In this document: piece after piece, positions 26,576 through 34,908 of the stretch | Layout of the letters: each line of letters opens with the position of its first letter | Position numbering within the stretch: position 1 is the stretch's first letter | Assembly (NCBI GenBank): GCA_900045905.1 | Contig: FCNS01000020.1 | Location: forward strand, 21,309-85,308 | Source of the DNA: Clostridiales bacterium CHKCI001 | GTDB taxonomy: Bacteria > Bacillota > Clostridia > Lachnospirales > Lachnospiraceae | DNA: 64,000 bases | Direction: 5' to 3' | The notes under the pieces: generated by a model | What the model was told of the DNA's origin: nothing | Seen by the model: only the letters and a program-made list of their open reading frames with translations | The model's database searches: none | Translations under genes and position numbers: made by a program

Positions 26576-28615
26576 TTACTTTTGGGTAATAATATGTTTC
26601 ATATATTGTAAAATCGATTCTTTCGTGGAAAGGGATGCAATTTCATCCACACGGGATTGGATCGAAAAGATTGTCATAATATCTTTTAATATCTTTAAAT
26701 GTTTTTCTTGATCTTCCGCAGCTAATGTAATAATTAATCTTGCTTCATGAAATTCAGAAAATTGGACTGGTTTTTGAAATACTGTTAATGTTACATCCAA
26801 ACTTTTTACTCCATCTTCTGGTTTAGCATGAGCGAGCATGAGTCCAGGTGCAATAAACATATAAGGGCCATAATAGCGGATCTGTGCAATAATATTGTCA
26901 AGATAGCGGCGTTCAATACTGTTCATTTCTAATAAGAGCTTGCCAGAAAAGCGAATTGCTTCTGTCCAAGAAAAAGTTTTGGAAGTAATCTGAATACGGT
27001 CTTCTGCTAATATTTCAATGAGTCCAAGTGGTTCTTCAGAAAATGGAAGACCGAATCCATTGAGATTTCCTTGAAAATATTTGGATAAATCTAACTTGAG
27101 ATTCGCATAATCGTCCTCATTTACATATTTTTTTATAATATCAAACAATGCGTCACTTTCCATTAGTTGTTTGCGTTTGGCAACCAAATGATGATTTAGA
27201 ATTGTCTTTCGATCAAAATCGGTTAAAATGGGATGTACAGTAATAGTAGGAACGACACTTTTAATTTTCACTGTTGAAATTACAAGGTCACAGATTTCTT
27301 GGATATTAATCACATCAATTGCAGCTACAACATCTACAATTTTAGCATGAGGGAGCAGCTTTTGAACTTCTCGTTTTAGCATATTTCCTGTGGAGATGCC
27401 ATTGACACAGACAATTAAAATACGTAATTGTTCATTTAGTGAGCGAGAAATTTTTAAGTGTGCTCCAAAATGCAGAGCTAAATAGGCGACTTCATTATCT
27501 GGAATCGGAAGTCCGACAAGTTGTTCCAAATATTTAGAGGCAAGTTTTGTAATATCAAAAAGATTCGGGTATTCTCGAATTACATCATCCGTCATATCTT
27601 CTCCAATTTGGATACCGTATTGGTAGCGGTATAGAGAAGTATTAATATGTACAAATAATGCACGTTCTAGTTCTTCTCGTTCTTCAAAAATAACACAGGC
27701 AATCTTTTCAAATTCAGATACAAGTGCTTTTGTAATTTCATATACTGATTCATTAGAATTATCTTCAAAAATATCATTGGTAGGAGCAGCAATTCGAGAG
27801 CCAAGTAAATGCAGACAGATATAAGTTTGCTCGGTTTCCTTTAAATCTGGAAAATATTTTTGAACAAGCTGAAATTCTGTTGTTTTTACGAGTTCTTCTT
27901 TCTTTAAATTTGGAAAATATGGTTCATCGGTACTGTTATTATAGATAACAGAGAGAAGTGCAGATAAGGAAAATAAGATTCCATCTACATAAGTTGTATT
28001 TAGTTCCTTTTCAATGGACTTTAATTTGCTCCAATAGATATTCAAATCTTCGCGTTTAATAAATGTTAGGACACCGCTGTCAAAGAGTGGAAGTAGTGTA
28101 TTAAAATATAAAAAGAAAAGTGCACGGATTCGAATGACATCCCCTACAATATGGTATCCTTTTTTCGATTCGTAATATAGAGTTAAGTTATAATCTTGGA
28201 GTTGATTTACAACAACTCGTAAGTCATTGAAAATTGTGTTACGGCTGACCTCACAATAATCGGATAATTGTTCAATATAAGTAGCCTCTGGATTATGTAT
28301 AATATAACAGATAATAATCTTTACACGCTCGGTGGGGGAAAAGATATAGCTTTCTTCTCCCTGCTCATTCTCAACGATTGATTCAATTTGTTTTTTATTC
28401 TCTGCCGAAATTAAAATCCCTTTTCCGCGTACCACCTCTAATTCAGGAATATGGTAAGAGGTTAATAGCTCATTAATTTTGCAGAGGTCATAGTAAATAC
28501 TTCGTTTGGAGACCCCAGTTTCTTTGGCAATCTGTTGAAGTGACATATAATTATCGTGTGTTAATAATAAATACAATATTTTCTTACATCGTGCATTGAT
28601 GTAAACCGTTCCCAT
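26576..28615 (-). CDS. PRD-containing transcriptional regulator of ascorbate operon
   Basis: 679 residues with the architecture of MtlR/LicR-type activators: N-terminal helix-turn-helix pairs (MSLQQIAKETGVSKRSIYYD near residue 23; a second near 110), two PTS regulation domains (about 180-400), a IIB-like domain with cysteine in LRILIVCVNGISTGNML (about 397), and a C-terminal IIA-like domain with histidine in LMLAHAKPEDGV (about 595). Phosphorylation at these sites by the PTS would report ascorbate availability. It is transcribed toward the ula genes but has its own terminator, and a cloverleaf repeat lies directly upstream of it. Confidence 0.9.
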   Translation of the reverse strand: MGTVYINARCKKILYLLLTHDNYMSLQQIAKETGVSKRSIYYDLCKINELLTSYHIPELEVVRGKGILISAENKKQIESIVENEQGEESYIFSPTERVKIIICYIIHNPEATYIEQLSDYCEVSRNTIFNDLRVVVNQLQDYNLTLYYESKKGYHIVGDVIRIRALFFLYFNTLLPLFDSGVLTFIKREDLNIYWSKLKSIEKELNTTYVDGILFSLSALLSVIYNNSTDEPYFPNLKKEELVKTTEFQLVQKYFPDLKETEQTYICLHLLGSRIAAPTNDIFEDNSNESVYEITKALVSEFEKIACVIFEEREELERALFVHINTSLYRYQYGIQIGEDMTDDVIREYPNLFDITKLASKYLEQLVGLPIPDNEVAYLALHFGAHLKISRSLNEQLRILIVCVNGISTGNMLKREVQKLLPHAKIVDVVAAIDVINIQEICDLVISTVKIKSVVPTITVHPILTDFDRKTILNHHLVAKRKQLMESDALFDIIKKYVNEDDYANLKLDLSKYFQGNLNGFGLPFSEEPLGLIEILAEDRIQITSKTFSWTEAIRFSGKLLLEMNSIERRYLDNIIAQIRYYGPYMFIAPGLMLAHAKPEDGVKSLDVTLTVFQKPVQFSEFHEARLIITLAAEDQEKHLKILKDIMTIFSIQSRVDEIASLSTKESILQYMKHIITQK

Positions 28616-28667
28616 AAATCATCTCTCCCTTGTAGATGGAATTCTAATCGTTTGTGTAAACTTTTAT

Positions 28668-28843
28668 GCACCACCATGATATAAAAGTTGATTGCTCTGC
28701 ACTTTAGTGCTCTCATAATCGTCATATGTATTCACAATCCGAGTTGTCGCTCTTCTTGTTCATACAGGCTAGCACATCTAATATCCATGTACCATTCCGT
28801 GTAAACACGGTTTGGATCATGGCTGCAGGACTTTTATAGTAAT
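28668..28843 (-). repeat. Cloverleaf repeat element, copy 2 (upstream of PRD regulator)
   Basis: Minus-strand order matches copy 1: TTACTATAAAAGT, P2 (CCATG...CATGG, CGTGT/ACACG), P3, hairpin ACAA...TTGT with GAGC-GACA tip, P4 (GCAC-TAAA-GTGC), ACTTTTATATCATGGTGGTG. The terminal GC hairpin is missing. Because it lies between 28615 and any upstream promoter, it would be in the 5' leader of the regulator mRNA. Confidence 0.8.
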
Positions 28844-28936
28844 TTATTATAAGGGAAAGAAAATAGAGCTGCAAGAAGTTTGGAATCCAAATTGTTGCAC
28901 AAAACTTTATGCAAAAACCATATCACGATAAAAAAT

Positions 28937-28973
28937 CTCCTAATTCTTTCCAGAAATATAAAAGAATTAGGAG
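28937..28973 (-). terminator. Terminator after metG
   Basis: A 13-bp perfect stem CTCCTAATTCTTT / AAAGAATTAGGAG with an 11-base loop, followed on the minus strand by ATTTTTTA. Confidence 0.85.
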
Positions 28974-29015
28974 AACTGTAGTCTTTATGAAAAAGTCTTT
29001 CAATAAAATATAAAA

Positions 29016-30983
29016 TTAACAGATTTCTGCCCCGCTTGGCATTGGCTTTTCAGGAGTTACAAGTGCTAAATTTCCATCTGCGTCTTCTGCACAGAGTAAC
29101 ATGCCTTCGGAAAGAACGCCAGCCAGTTTGGCAGGTTTTAAATTGACAAGAACCATAACTTTTTTGCCAATCATTTCTTCTGGTGTATAGTATGCTTTAA
29201 TTCCAGATACGATTTGCTTTACCTGACTTCCAATTTTTACCTGAGAGCAGAGTAACTTCTTGGATTTTTTCACTGCTTCGCAAGAGATAATCTCACCAAC
29301 TTGGAATTGCATTTTGGAAAAATCGTCATAGGAGATTTCTGCTTTTGGTTCAATATCAATGACAGCTTCTTCTTCCTGCTGTTCTTCTGTTATACCAGCA
29401 GCAGCTTTTTGTGCTTCCATTAATTCATTGACTTTTTCCATGGTTTTTTCAACATCCAAACGTGCAAATAAAATTTCAGGTTTAGAAACTACGCTTGTAC
29501 CAGAAACATATTTACCAAAGCTGTCTAATTCGTCCATCTCACGAAGATGGGTATTCAACTGGCTTGCAATTTTTTGAGCTGTTTCTGGCATAAATGGCTG
29601 TAATAAGCTAGCTCCAATTGTAATGGATTCTACTAAATTATAGAGAACTGTTGCAAGACGATCTTGCTTTGTTTCATCTTTGGCAAGTGCCCAAGGCATT
29701 GTCTCATCAATGTATTTGTTACAGCGTTTAAACAGAGTAAAGATTTCTGTGATTGCATCGGCAACACGAAGTTTATCCATTTTTTCAACTGTTTTCTTTA
29801 CTGCGTTTAAAGCGGTTTCTTTTAATTCTGCATCCACTGCTTCGGCTGCATTCCTATTATCCGCAATACCGCCAAAGTATTTATTGGACATGGAAATCGT
29901 ACGATTTACAAGATTACCGAGCGTATTAGCCAGATCAGAATTCATTCGTTCAATCATTAATTCCCATGTAATGACACCATCATTTTCAAATGGCATTTCG
30001 TGAAGAACAAAGTAACGAACAGCATCTACACCAAAGAAACTTACTAAGTCATCGGCATAGATTACATTGCCTTTCGATTTACTCATCTTGCCGTCTCCTT
30101 GTAATAGCCAAGGGTGACCAAATACTTGTTTTGGAAGTGGTAAGTCCAGAGCCATTAACATAATTGGCCAATAAATGGTATGGAAACGTAAAATATCTTT
30201 TCCAATTAAATGAACATCCGCTGGCCAGTATTTTTCAAACATTGGATCCGTATTTCCGTCCAAATCAAATCCAAGTCCTGTAATATAGTTGCTTAATGCA
30301 TCAATCCATACATATACAACATGTTTTGGATCAAAGTCAACTGGAATTCCCCATTTAAATGAAGTACGGGAAACGCAGAGATCTTGCAAACCTGGCAGCA
30401 GGAAGTTATTCATCATTTCATTTTTACGAGATTCTGGTTGAATAAAATCTGGATGTTCATTAATATAGTCAATCAGACGTTGTGTGTACTTGCTCATACG
30501 GAAGAAGTAAGCTTCTTCTTTCGCTGGTTTTACTTCACGTCCGCAGTCAGGACATTTGCCATCTACCAACTGAGAAGCAGTAAAGAATGATTCACAAGGC
30601 GTACAATACATACCCTCATATTCGCCTTTATAAATATCACCTTTATCATATAATTTCTTAAAAATCTTTTGTACTTGTTTTTCATGGTAATCGTCCGTTG
30701 TACGGATAAATTTATCATAAGATGTATTCATCAAGTCAAAAATTCGTTTGATCTCAGCTGCAACGTTATCCACAAATTCTTTGCAGGATACACCAGCTTC
30801 AATTGCCTTTTCTTCAATTTTCTGACCATGTTCATCTGTACCAGTTTGAAAACGAACATCATAGCCCTGCATCCGTTTAAATCTGGCAATGCTGTCAGCT
30901 AATACGATTTCGTAAGTATTTCCGATATGTGGTTTGCCAGAAGTATAGGCAATGGCTGTTGTAATATAATATGGTTTTTTCAT
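29016..30983 (-). CDS. metG: Methionyl-tRNA synthetase with C-terminal tRNA-binding domain
   Basis: 655 residues. The class I signatures are HIGN (GKPHIGNTYE, residue 18) and KMSKSKGN (near 300). A single zinc knuckle CTPCESFFTASQLVDGKCPDCG-type pattern (CxxC...CxxC) is near residue 125. The C-terminal 100 residues form an EMAP/Trbp111-like domain (FQVGEIISCEAVKKSKKLL, VLVNLKPAKLAGVLSEGM) that dimerises and binds tRNA. The 5' leader of about 90 bases shows no T-box specifier or conserved antiterminator. Confidence 0.98.
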   Translation of the reverse strand: MKKPYYITTAIAYTSGKPHIGNTYEIVLADSIARFKRMQGYDVRFQTGTDEHGQKIEEKAIEAGVSCKEFVDNVAAEIKRIFDLMNTSYDKFIRTTDDYHEKQVQKIFKKLYDKGDIYKGEYEGMYCTPCESFFTASQLVDGKCPDCGREVKPAKEEAYFFRMSKYTQRLIDYINEHPDFIQPESRKNEMMNNFLLPGLQDLCVSRTSFKWGIPVDFDPKHVVYVWIDALSNYITGLGFDLDGNTDPMFEKYWPADVHLIGKDILRFHTIYWPIMLMALDLPLPKQVFGHPWLLQGDGKMSKSKGNVIYADDLVSFFGVDAVRYFVLHEMPFENDGVITWELMIERMNSDLANTLGNLVNRTISMSNKYFGGIADNRNAAEAVDAELKETALNAVKKTVEKMDKLRVADAITEIFTLFKRCNKYIDETMPWALAKDETKQDRLATVLYNLVESITIGASLLQPFMPETAQKIASQLNTHLREMDELDSFGKYVSGTSVVSKPEILFARLDVEKTMEKVNELMEAQKAAAGITEEQQEEEAVIDIEPKAEISYDDFSKMQFQVGEIISCEAVKKSKKLLCSQVKIGSQVKQIVSGIKAYYTPEEMIGKKVMVLVNLKPAKLAGVLSEGMLLCAEDADGNLALVTPEKPMPSGAEIC

Positions 30984-31080
30984 GATTTTTCCTCCATTTC
31001 TACAGGGTCCTATATGAGTGCCTGTAATGTGTTATTTGGATTCGGTGACGATTTGGTCACTGGAATGGTACTAATACCCA

Positions 31081-31109
31081 ATTATATTATATTTTTAAAG
31101 GAATGTCCA
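31081..31109 (-). promoter_or_regulatory. metG promoter
   Basis: Minus strand TGGACA (31109-31104), 17 bases, TATAAT (31086-31081), about 95 bases upstream of metG. A small hairpin (GGTGAC/GTCACT, 31040-31062) lies in the leader. It is arranged back-to-back with the promoter of the next rightward gene. Confidence 0.6.
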
Positions 31110-31153
31110 CTAAATTACTTTATGTAATTCATAAAAAGTTCACAAAATACTTA

Positions 31154-31184
31154 TTGACCTAAAGTTTACTCTAAATTATATAAT
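31154..31184 (+). promoter_or_regulatory. Promoter of DUF362 lipoprotein gene
   Basis: TTGACC (31154-31159), 17 bases, TATATAAT (31177-31184). The leader of about 130 bases includes a CGGGA/TCCCG hairpin (31229-31256) and a remnant of the cloverleaf repeat. Confidence 0.55.
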
Positions 31185-31269
31185 CAAACCAAAATTAGTA
31201 CGGTCAGTTTTATCTCATAACTTAAAAGACGGGAGACTTGTGAAACTTCCCGCCTTTCTAAAAAATCTT

Positions 31270-31305
31270 CATGTCCGCTTTGCGGTCACTATCACTATGT
31301 AAAAG
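31270..31305 (-). repeat. End remnant of the cloverleaf repeat
   Basis: Minus strand CTTTTACATAGTGATAGTG then a hairpin CCGC-AAA-GCGG and ACATGAAGATTT. It matches the right end of copies 1 and 3 (closing strand, GGTGGTG, GC hairpin, CATG) with several substitutions and nothing of the interior. It sits directly before the Shine-Dalgarno of the next gene. Confidence 0.6.
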
Positions 31306-31319
31306 GAGGCGTGTATTGT

Positions 31320-32369
31320 ATGAAACAAAAATTAATCCCTATCTTGGCTGGTTTGTTTTTCTTTGCTTTTTGTTGTGCAGGCTGTGGTCAGGAGAATTCT
31401 GCTTCTTCTTTGCAGGCGACTCAGCCAGTACAAAATAGTGAAGAGCAGCAAACTTCATCAGAGAGTAGTTCAACAGAAGAATCTCAGGCTCAGAACGAGG
31501 AAACTACTTCCACGGTTTATATGACAACGAATATTAGTCCAGAAGGGCTGATGACTGCTTATCAGGTATTAAACTGGACTCCAACAGGCAATGTGGCAGT
31601 AAAGTTATCAACTGGTGAACCTCCAGCGAGCAATTATCTATCGCCAGATTTAATCAAAGATCTCGTGCAGTCTGTAAATGGTACGATTGTAGAATGTAAT
31701 ACTGCTTATGGAGGTTCCCGTGCCAGTACGGCGATGCATATGCAAGTAGCAGAAGATCACGGATTTACAGCTATTGCCAATGTAGATATTATGGATGCGG
31801 AAGGTTCCATGTCACTTCCAGTTACAGGAGGAACCCATTTAACAGAAAATTTTGTGGGAACCCATTTTACAAATTATGATTCTTACTTAGTGCTTTCACA
31901 TTTTAAGGGACATGCAATGGCAGGTTTTGGAGGAGCAATCAAAAATATTTCGATCGGACTGGGTTCCAGTGAAGGCAAGAGTTGGATTCATACAGCTGGA
32001 ACAAGTAAGAGCGGAATTAATGGAGATCAGGATGACTTTTTGGAATCCATGGGTGAAGCAGGAAAGGCAGTTGTGGATTATCTTGGAAATGGAGAACGAA
32101 TCGTGTACGTGAATGTAATGAATCGACTGTCTGTGGATTGTGATTGTGACGGAAACGCTGCGGAACCAGATATGCATGATATTGGAATTTTATCATCCAC
32201 TGACCCAGTTGCATTGGATCAGGCATGTATTGATTTGGTTTATGCCGCAGAGGATGGCGCATCACTTATCAATCGAATTGAATCTCGAAACGGTTTACAT
32301 ACATTGGAGTATGCAGAACAGATTGGATTGGGAAGCCGTACTTATAATCTAGTTTCCATTGATCAATAA
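31320..32369 (+). CDS. DUF362 domain lipoprotein
   Basis: 349 residues from ATG 31320 (AAAGGAGG ten bases upstream). The lipobox CCAGC (Cys near residue 23) is followed by a low-complexity Ser/Gln/Glu linker (to about 68). The DUF362 region has VAVKLSTGEPP, CNTAYGGSR, FKGHAMAGFGGAIKNISIGLGS and a CDCDGNAAEPDMHDIGIL segment with clustered cysteines, then STDPVALDQACIDL. DUF362 proteins are often linked to iron-sulfur proteins; their role is unknown. A permease gene follows after about 50 bases. Confidence 0.85.
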   Translation: MKQKLIPILAGLFFFAFCCAGCGQENSASSLQATQPVQNSEEQQTSSESSSTEESQAQNEETTSTVYMTTNISPEGLMTAYQVLNWTPTGNVAVKLSTGEPPASNYLSPDLIKDLVQSVNGTIVECNTAYGGSRASTAMHMQVAEDHGFTAIANVDIMDAEGSMSLPVTGGTHLTENFVGTHFTNYDSYLVLSHFKGHAMAGFGGAIKNISIGLGSSEGKSWIHTAGTSKSGINGDQDDFLESMGEAGKAVVDYLGNGERIVYVNVMNRLSVDCDCDGNAAEPDMHDIGILSSTDPVALDQACIDLVYAAEDGASLINRIESRNGLHTLEYAEQIGLGSRTYNLVSIDQ

Positions 32370-32420
32370 TGTCTATTAACGATATTATGACGGATAGTCT
32401 GAATAGAAAGAGGTGATAAA

Positions 32421-33323
32421 ATGCTAGATATTTTACAAAGGGAAATGATTTATCTTTGGTATTATTTTACCGTACAATTAGAGCAAATCTTTCCCTACTG
32501 GTTACTCGGAATGGGAATTGGTTCTATCATTTCTGTTTTTGGAAAAGAAAAAATACATCGGCTGTTTGATCGTATGAAAAATAAACGAATGGGACTATTT
32601 GGAATTGTACCAGCGTGTATCTTAGGCATTGCATCACCTCTTTGTATGTATGGAACCATTCCGATTGCTGCGTCGTTTTCTGAAAAAGGTATGAGAGATG
32701 ACTGGTTGGCTTCTTTTATGATGGCATCCATATTGTTAAATCCACAGCTCATTATTTATAGTGCAGTGTTGGGAACGACAGCATTGGCTGTACGGATTAT
32801 TTCTTGTTTTTTCTTTGGTATTGCAGCAGGTCTGCTTGTGTATTTATTTTATAAAGGAAAACCATTTTTTAACTTTTCAGGTTTTGCAGAACCGAAAAAC
32901 AGAGATACTGATCCAAATCTGTTACTTAGACTTTTGAAAAACTTTGGAAGAAATGTAAAAGCAACAGGGCTGTATTTTCTGTTTGGTATTATACTTTCAG
33001 CTTTATTTCAGCGTTATGTGCCAACCGATGCCTTTGTCAGTCTGTTTGGCAATAATGAGGGATTTGGTATTCTAATGGCAGCGACGATTGGGGTTCCACT
33101 CTATGCATGTGGAGGCGGTACGATTCCGCTATTACAGCAATGGTTGATAGATGGTATGAGTATGGGATCGGCAGCAGCCTTTATGATTACTGGTCCTGCA
33201 ACCAAAATCACAAATTTGGGTGCAATGAAAATTGTACTGGGAATGAAACGGTTTTTACTTTATTTCTTGTTTGTCATTGCATTTTCCCTTGTAACGGGAT
33301 TAATTGTAAATTTAATTTTATAA
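32421..33323 (+). CDS. Permease of the UPF0718/ArsP-like family
   Basis: 300 residues, about eight membrane segments. Two family repeats are visible: SPLCMYGTIPIAASF in the first half and VPLYACGGGTIPLLQQ in the second, each with the hallmark cysteine/glycine patch on a re-entrant helix. Relatives include YraQ and ArsP (organoarsenical efflux) but the substrate here is unknown. The strong site AGAAAGAGGTGA precedes the ATG. It probably shares a transcript with the DUF362 gene. Confidence 0.85.
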   Translation: MLDILQREMIYLWYYFTVQLEQIFPYWLLGMGIGSIISVFGKEKIHRLFDRMKNKRMGLFGIVPACILGIASPLCMYGTIPIAASFSEKGMRDDWLASFMMASILLNPQLIIYSAVLGTTALAVRIISCFFFGIAAGLLVYLFYKGKPFFNFSGFAEPKNRDTDPNLLLRLLKNFGRNVKATGLYFLFGIILSALFQRYVPTDAFVSLFGNNEGFGILMAATIGVPLYACGGGTIPLLQQWLIDGMSMGSAAAFMITGPATKITNLGAMKIVLGMKRFLLYFLFVIAFSLVTGLIVNLIL

Positions 33324-33386
33324 GATGAAAAAATAGCAATTAAACATCAAATTCTACGATATCTGTATAAAGAAGCAGAATAGCCA

Positions 33387-34049
33387 ATGCAACAATTAGA
33401 GGTAACTCTAAGACGAAAACGACTCGTGGAGAATTGTCCAAGAAATTATCAGTTCATTCTTATGACCAATGCAATTATAGAGAAAACATTAGGGAAAATT
33501 TCTAGTGAAGAGAAACGAAATCAATTAATACTCGCATTGCAGCAGACAATTCCAGAATATCCAAACAAAGATCTTTCTAAAAGGATGCTATTATGGCAGG
33601 AAGCAAAAATATTAAATAGTATTGTTACTACATATATAGATTGTCAAGATTATGAAAAAGCAACGGAAGTTTGGGAAATGATACGAAATAGCTATCAAGC
33701 GAGTAAACTATATCGATTCGTAGACTATGAAGGATATAACCTCATGCAGGCAAATTATGCAAGCTGTATTGGATCATCAGGAGATTATTTCCAGTCCACA
33801 AAACTATGTTATGAAAACATTCGACATTGTTTAAAAGAAGGAAATATAGAGTTCTTAGAGAGAGCCTGTTATGGAATTACTTGGAATCGAGAACAGGAGA
33901 TTAAGCAGAAGTATGGAAAATTAAAGAAAGAAACTACCTATCTAGAGAAACTAAGACAGGCAGAAGTGATCGCAAATATGTTAAATCAGACAGTTTTAAT
34001 TGAGTTTTTGAAAAAACATCGACAGATGTTAGATAAAATTACCCATTAA
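33387..34049 (+). CDS. Helical TPR-like protein; probable headless regulator
   Basis: 220 residues, all-helical by composition, with TPR-like segments (ILNSIVTTYIDCQDYEKATE, YEGYNLMQANYASCIGSSGD). It resembles the C-terminal sensor half of XRE/Rgg-type transcription factors, but no helix-turn-helix is encoded and none is found in the 60 bases upstream. The ATG has no recognisable Shine-Dalgarno. Truncation of an ancestral regulator is the likeliest explanation, though an intact orphan TPR protein cannot be excluded. Confidence 0.6.
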   Translation: MQQLEVTLRRKRLVENCPRNYQFILMTNAIIEKTLGKISSEEKRNQLILALQQTIPEYPNKDLSKRMLLWQEAKILNSIVTTYIDCQDYEKATEVWEMIRNSYQASKLYRFVDYEGYNLMQANYASCIGSSGDYFQSTKLCYENIRHCLKEGNIEFLERACYGITWNREQEIKQKYGKLKKETTYLEKLRQAEVIANMLNQTVLIEFLKKHRQMLDKITH

Positions 34050-34299
34050 GTGGTTGGTCGTCCAATGGCATATAATCTACTGAGCTCTCTTTTGTAGTTC
34101 ATAGGATAATTGCCTCATTGTTAGCTCAAAAATCAGTTCAAGTAATGAACTAACGATTGTAGCAGCAAAAAGTAAATTAATTTTCTTTATAAAGCTCTCT
34201 TGAAATTGAAATATTATTTATAATTAACATATCATGCGGAAAAGAAAGGTGAAATAAAGTAAAAGGGGATAAAAAAATCAAAAATTTTGCACTCTTATA
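34050..34299. other. AT-rich intergenic stretch, no gene seen
   Basis: No open frame with a plausible ribosome site. A GTTAGCTC...AGTTCA-like imperfect repeat and runs of A/T are visible, with no convincing terminator for the upstream gene. Confidence 0.5.
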
Positions 34300-34328
34300 T
34301 TGAAAATAATAGAATTCTATGTTATAAT
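34300..34328 (+). promoter_or_regulatory. Promoter of the secreted-protein gene
   Basis: TTGAAA (34300-34305), exactly 17 bases, TATAAT (34323-34328), about 55 bases before the start codon. Confidence 0.7.
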
Positions 34329-34384
34329 AAAATAACAGAAATGAACCAGGGAATTTTGAGTAAACAAATGATAGGAGTGATTAT

Positions 34385-34792
34385 ATGAAAAGAAAAATTT
34401 TAGCTTTCGTAACAGCAGTAGCAGTAATGTGTAGCAGCGGAATGGTGGTATCAGCAGATCCAGAGTATGATACAGATTATGAGATTACAATTGAGATTCT
34501 TGGAGAAGCCTATTATGATACTCCATTTATACATAAAATTGCGGGGAAAACAAGAGCATGGATTATGCAATATAGTATCAAGGGTCAGCCTGATGATACT
34601 ATAACAAATGCTATTATAACAACAGATGGTGGAGTCAGACTTACTGGCGACTATCCGATAATAAAAGGTGGAGGAAATGTATTTGCAGCGTATTATAATA
34701 GTGGTTATTCAGGTGGATCGAGATTACAAGTAAATGGTACATATCGATCAGGATATACAATAACAGGAACTTGGAATCCAAACATTGATTGA
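34385..34792 (+). CDS. Small secreted protein of unknown function
   Basis: 135 residues. The first 25 form a Sec signal peptide (MKRKILAFVTAVAVMCSSG, cleavage near VSA-DP). The mature part is about 110 residues, has no cysteine, and is rich in Tyr, Thr, Gly and Asn (GSRLQVNGTYRSGYTITGTW at the end), suggesting a beta-sandwich. GATAGGAG precedes the ATG. It has its own promoter and terminator and is followed by a lipoprotein-ABC transporter operon, an arrangement seen for some secreted bacteriocins, but no known family was recognised. Confidence 0.7.
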   Translation: MKRKILAFVTAVAVMCSSGMVVSADPEYDTDYEITIEILGEAYYDTPFIHKIAGKTRAWIMQYSIKGQPDDTITNAIITTDGGVRLTGDYPIIKGGGNVFAAYYNSGYSGGSRLQVNGTYRSGYTITGTWNPNID

Positions 34793-34809
34793 TATTAAGT
34801 AAAAAAGAG

Positions 34810-34874
34810 TATGAGATTATTATGTGATTATAAGAGATAAATAATATCTGAGTTACATAATAATCTCATATTTG
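34810..34874 (+). terminator. Terminator after the secreted-protein gene
   Basis: A 16-bp perfect stem: 34810-34825 (TATGAGATTATTATGT) with 34855-34870 and an AT-rich loop, then TTTGGG. The weak T-tract could allow read-through into the lipoprotein gene. Confidence 0.65.
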
Positions 34875-34908
34875 GGTGATGGGAGTTGTATCGGAAGGGA
34901 GAGAGAAG

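Noticed and set aside
30984..31110. T-box riboswitch in the metG leader
   Set aside because: Leader is short (about 90 bases), and no T-box sequence or specifier loop was found; only a small hairpin is present.
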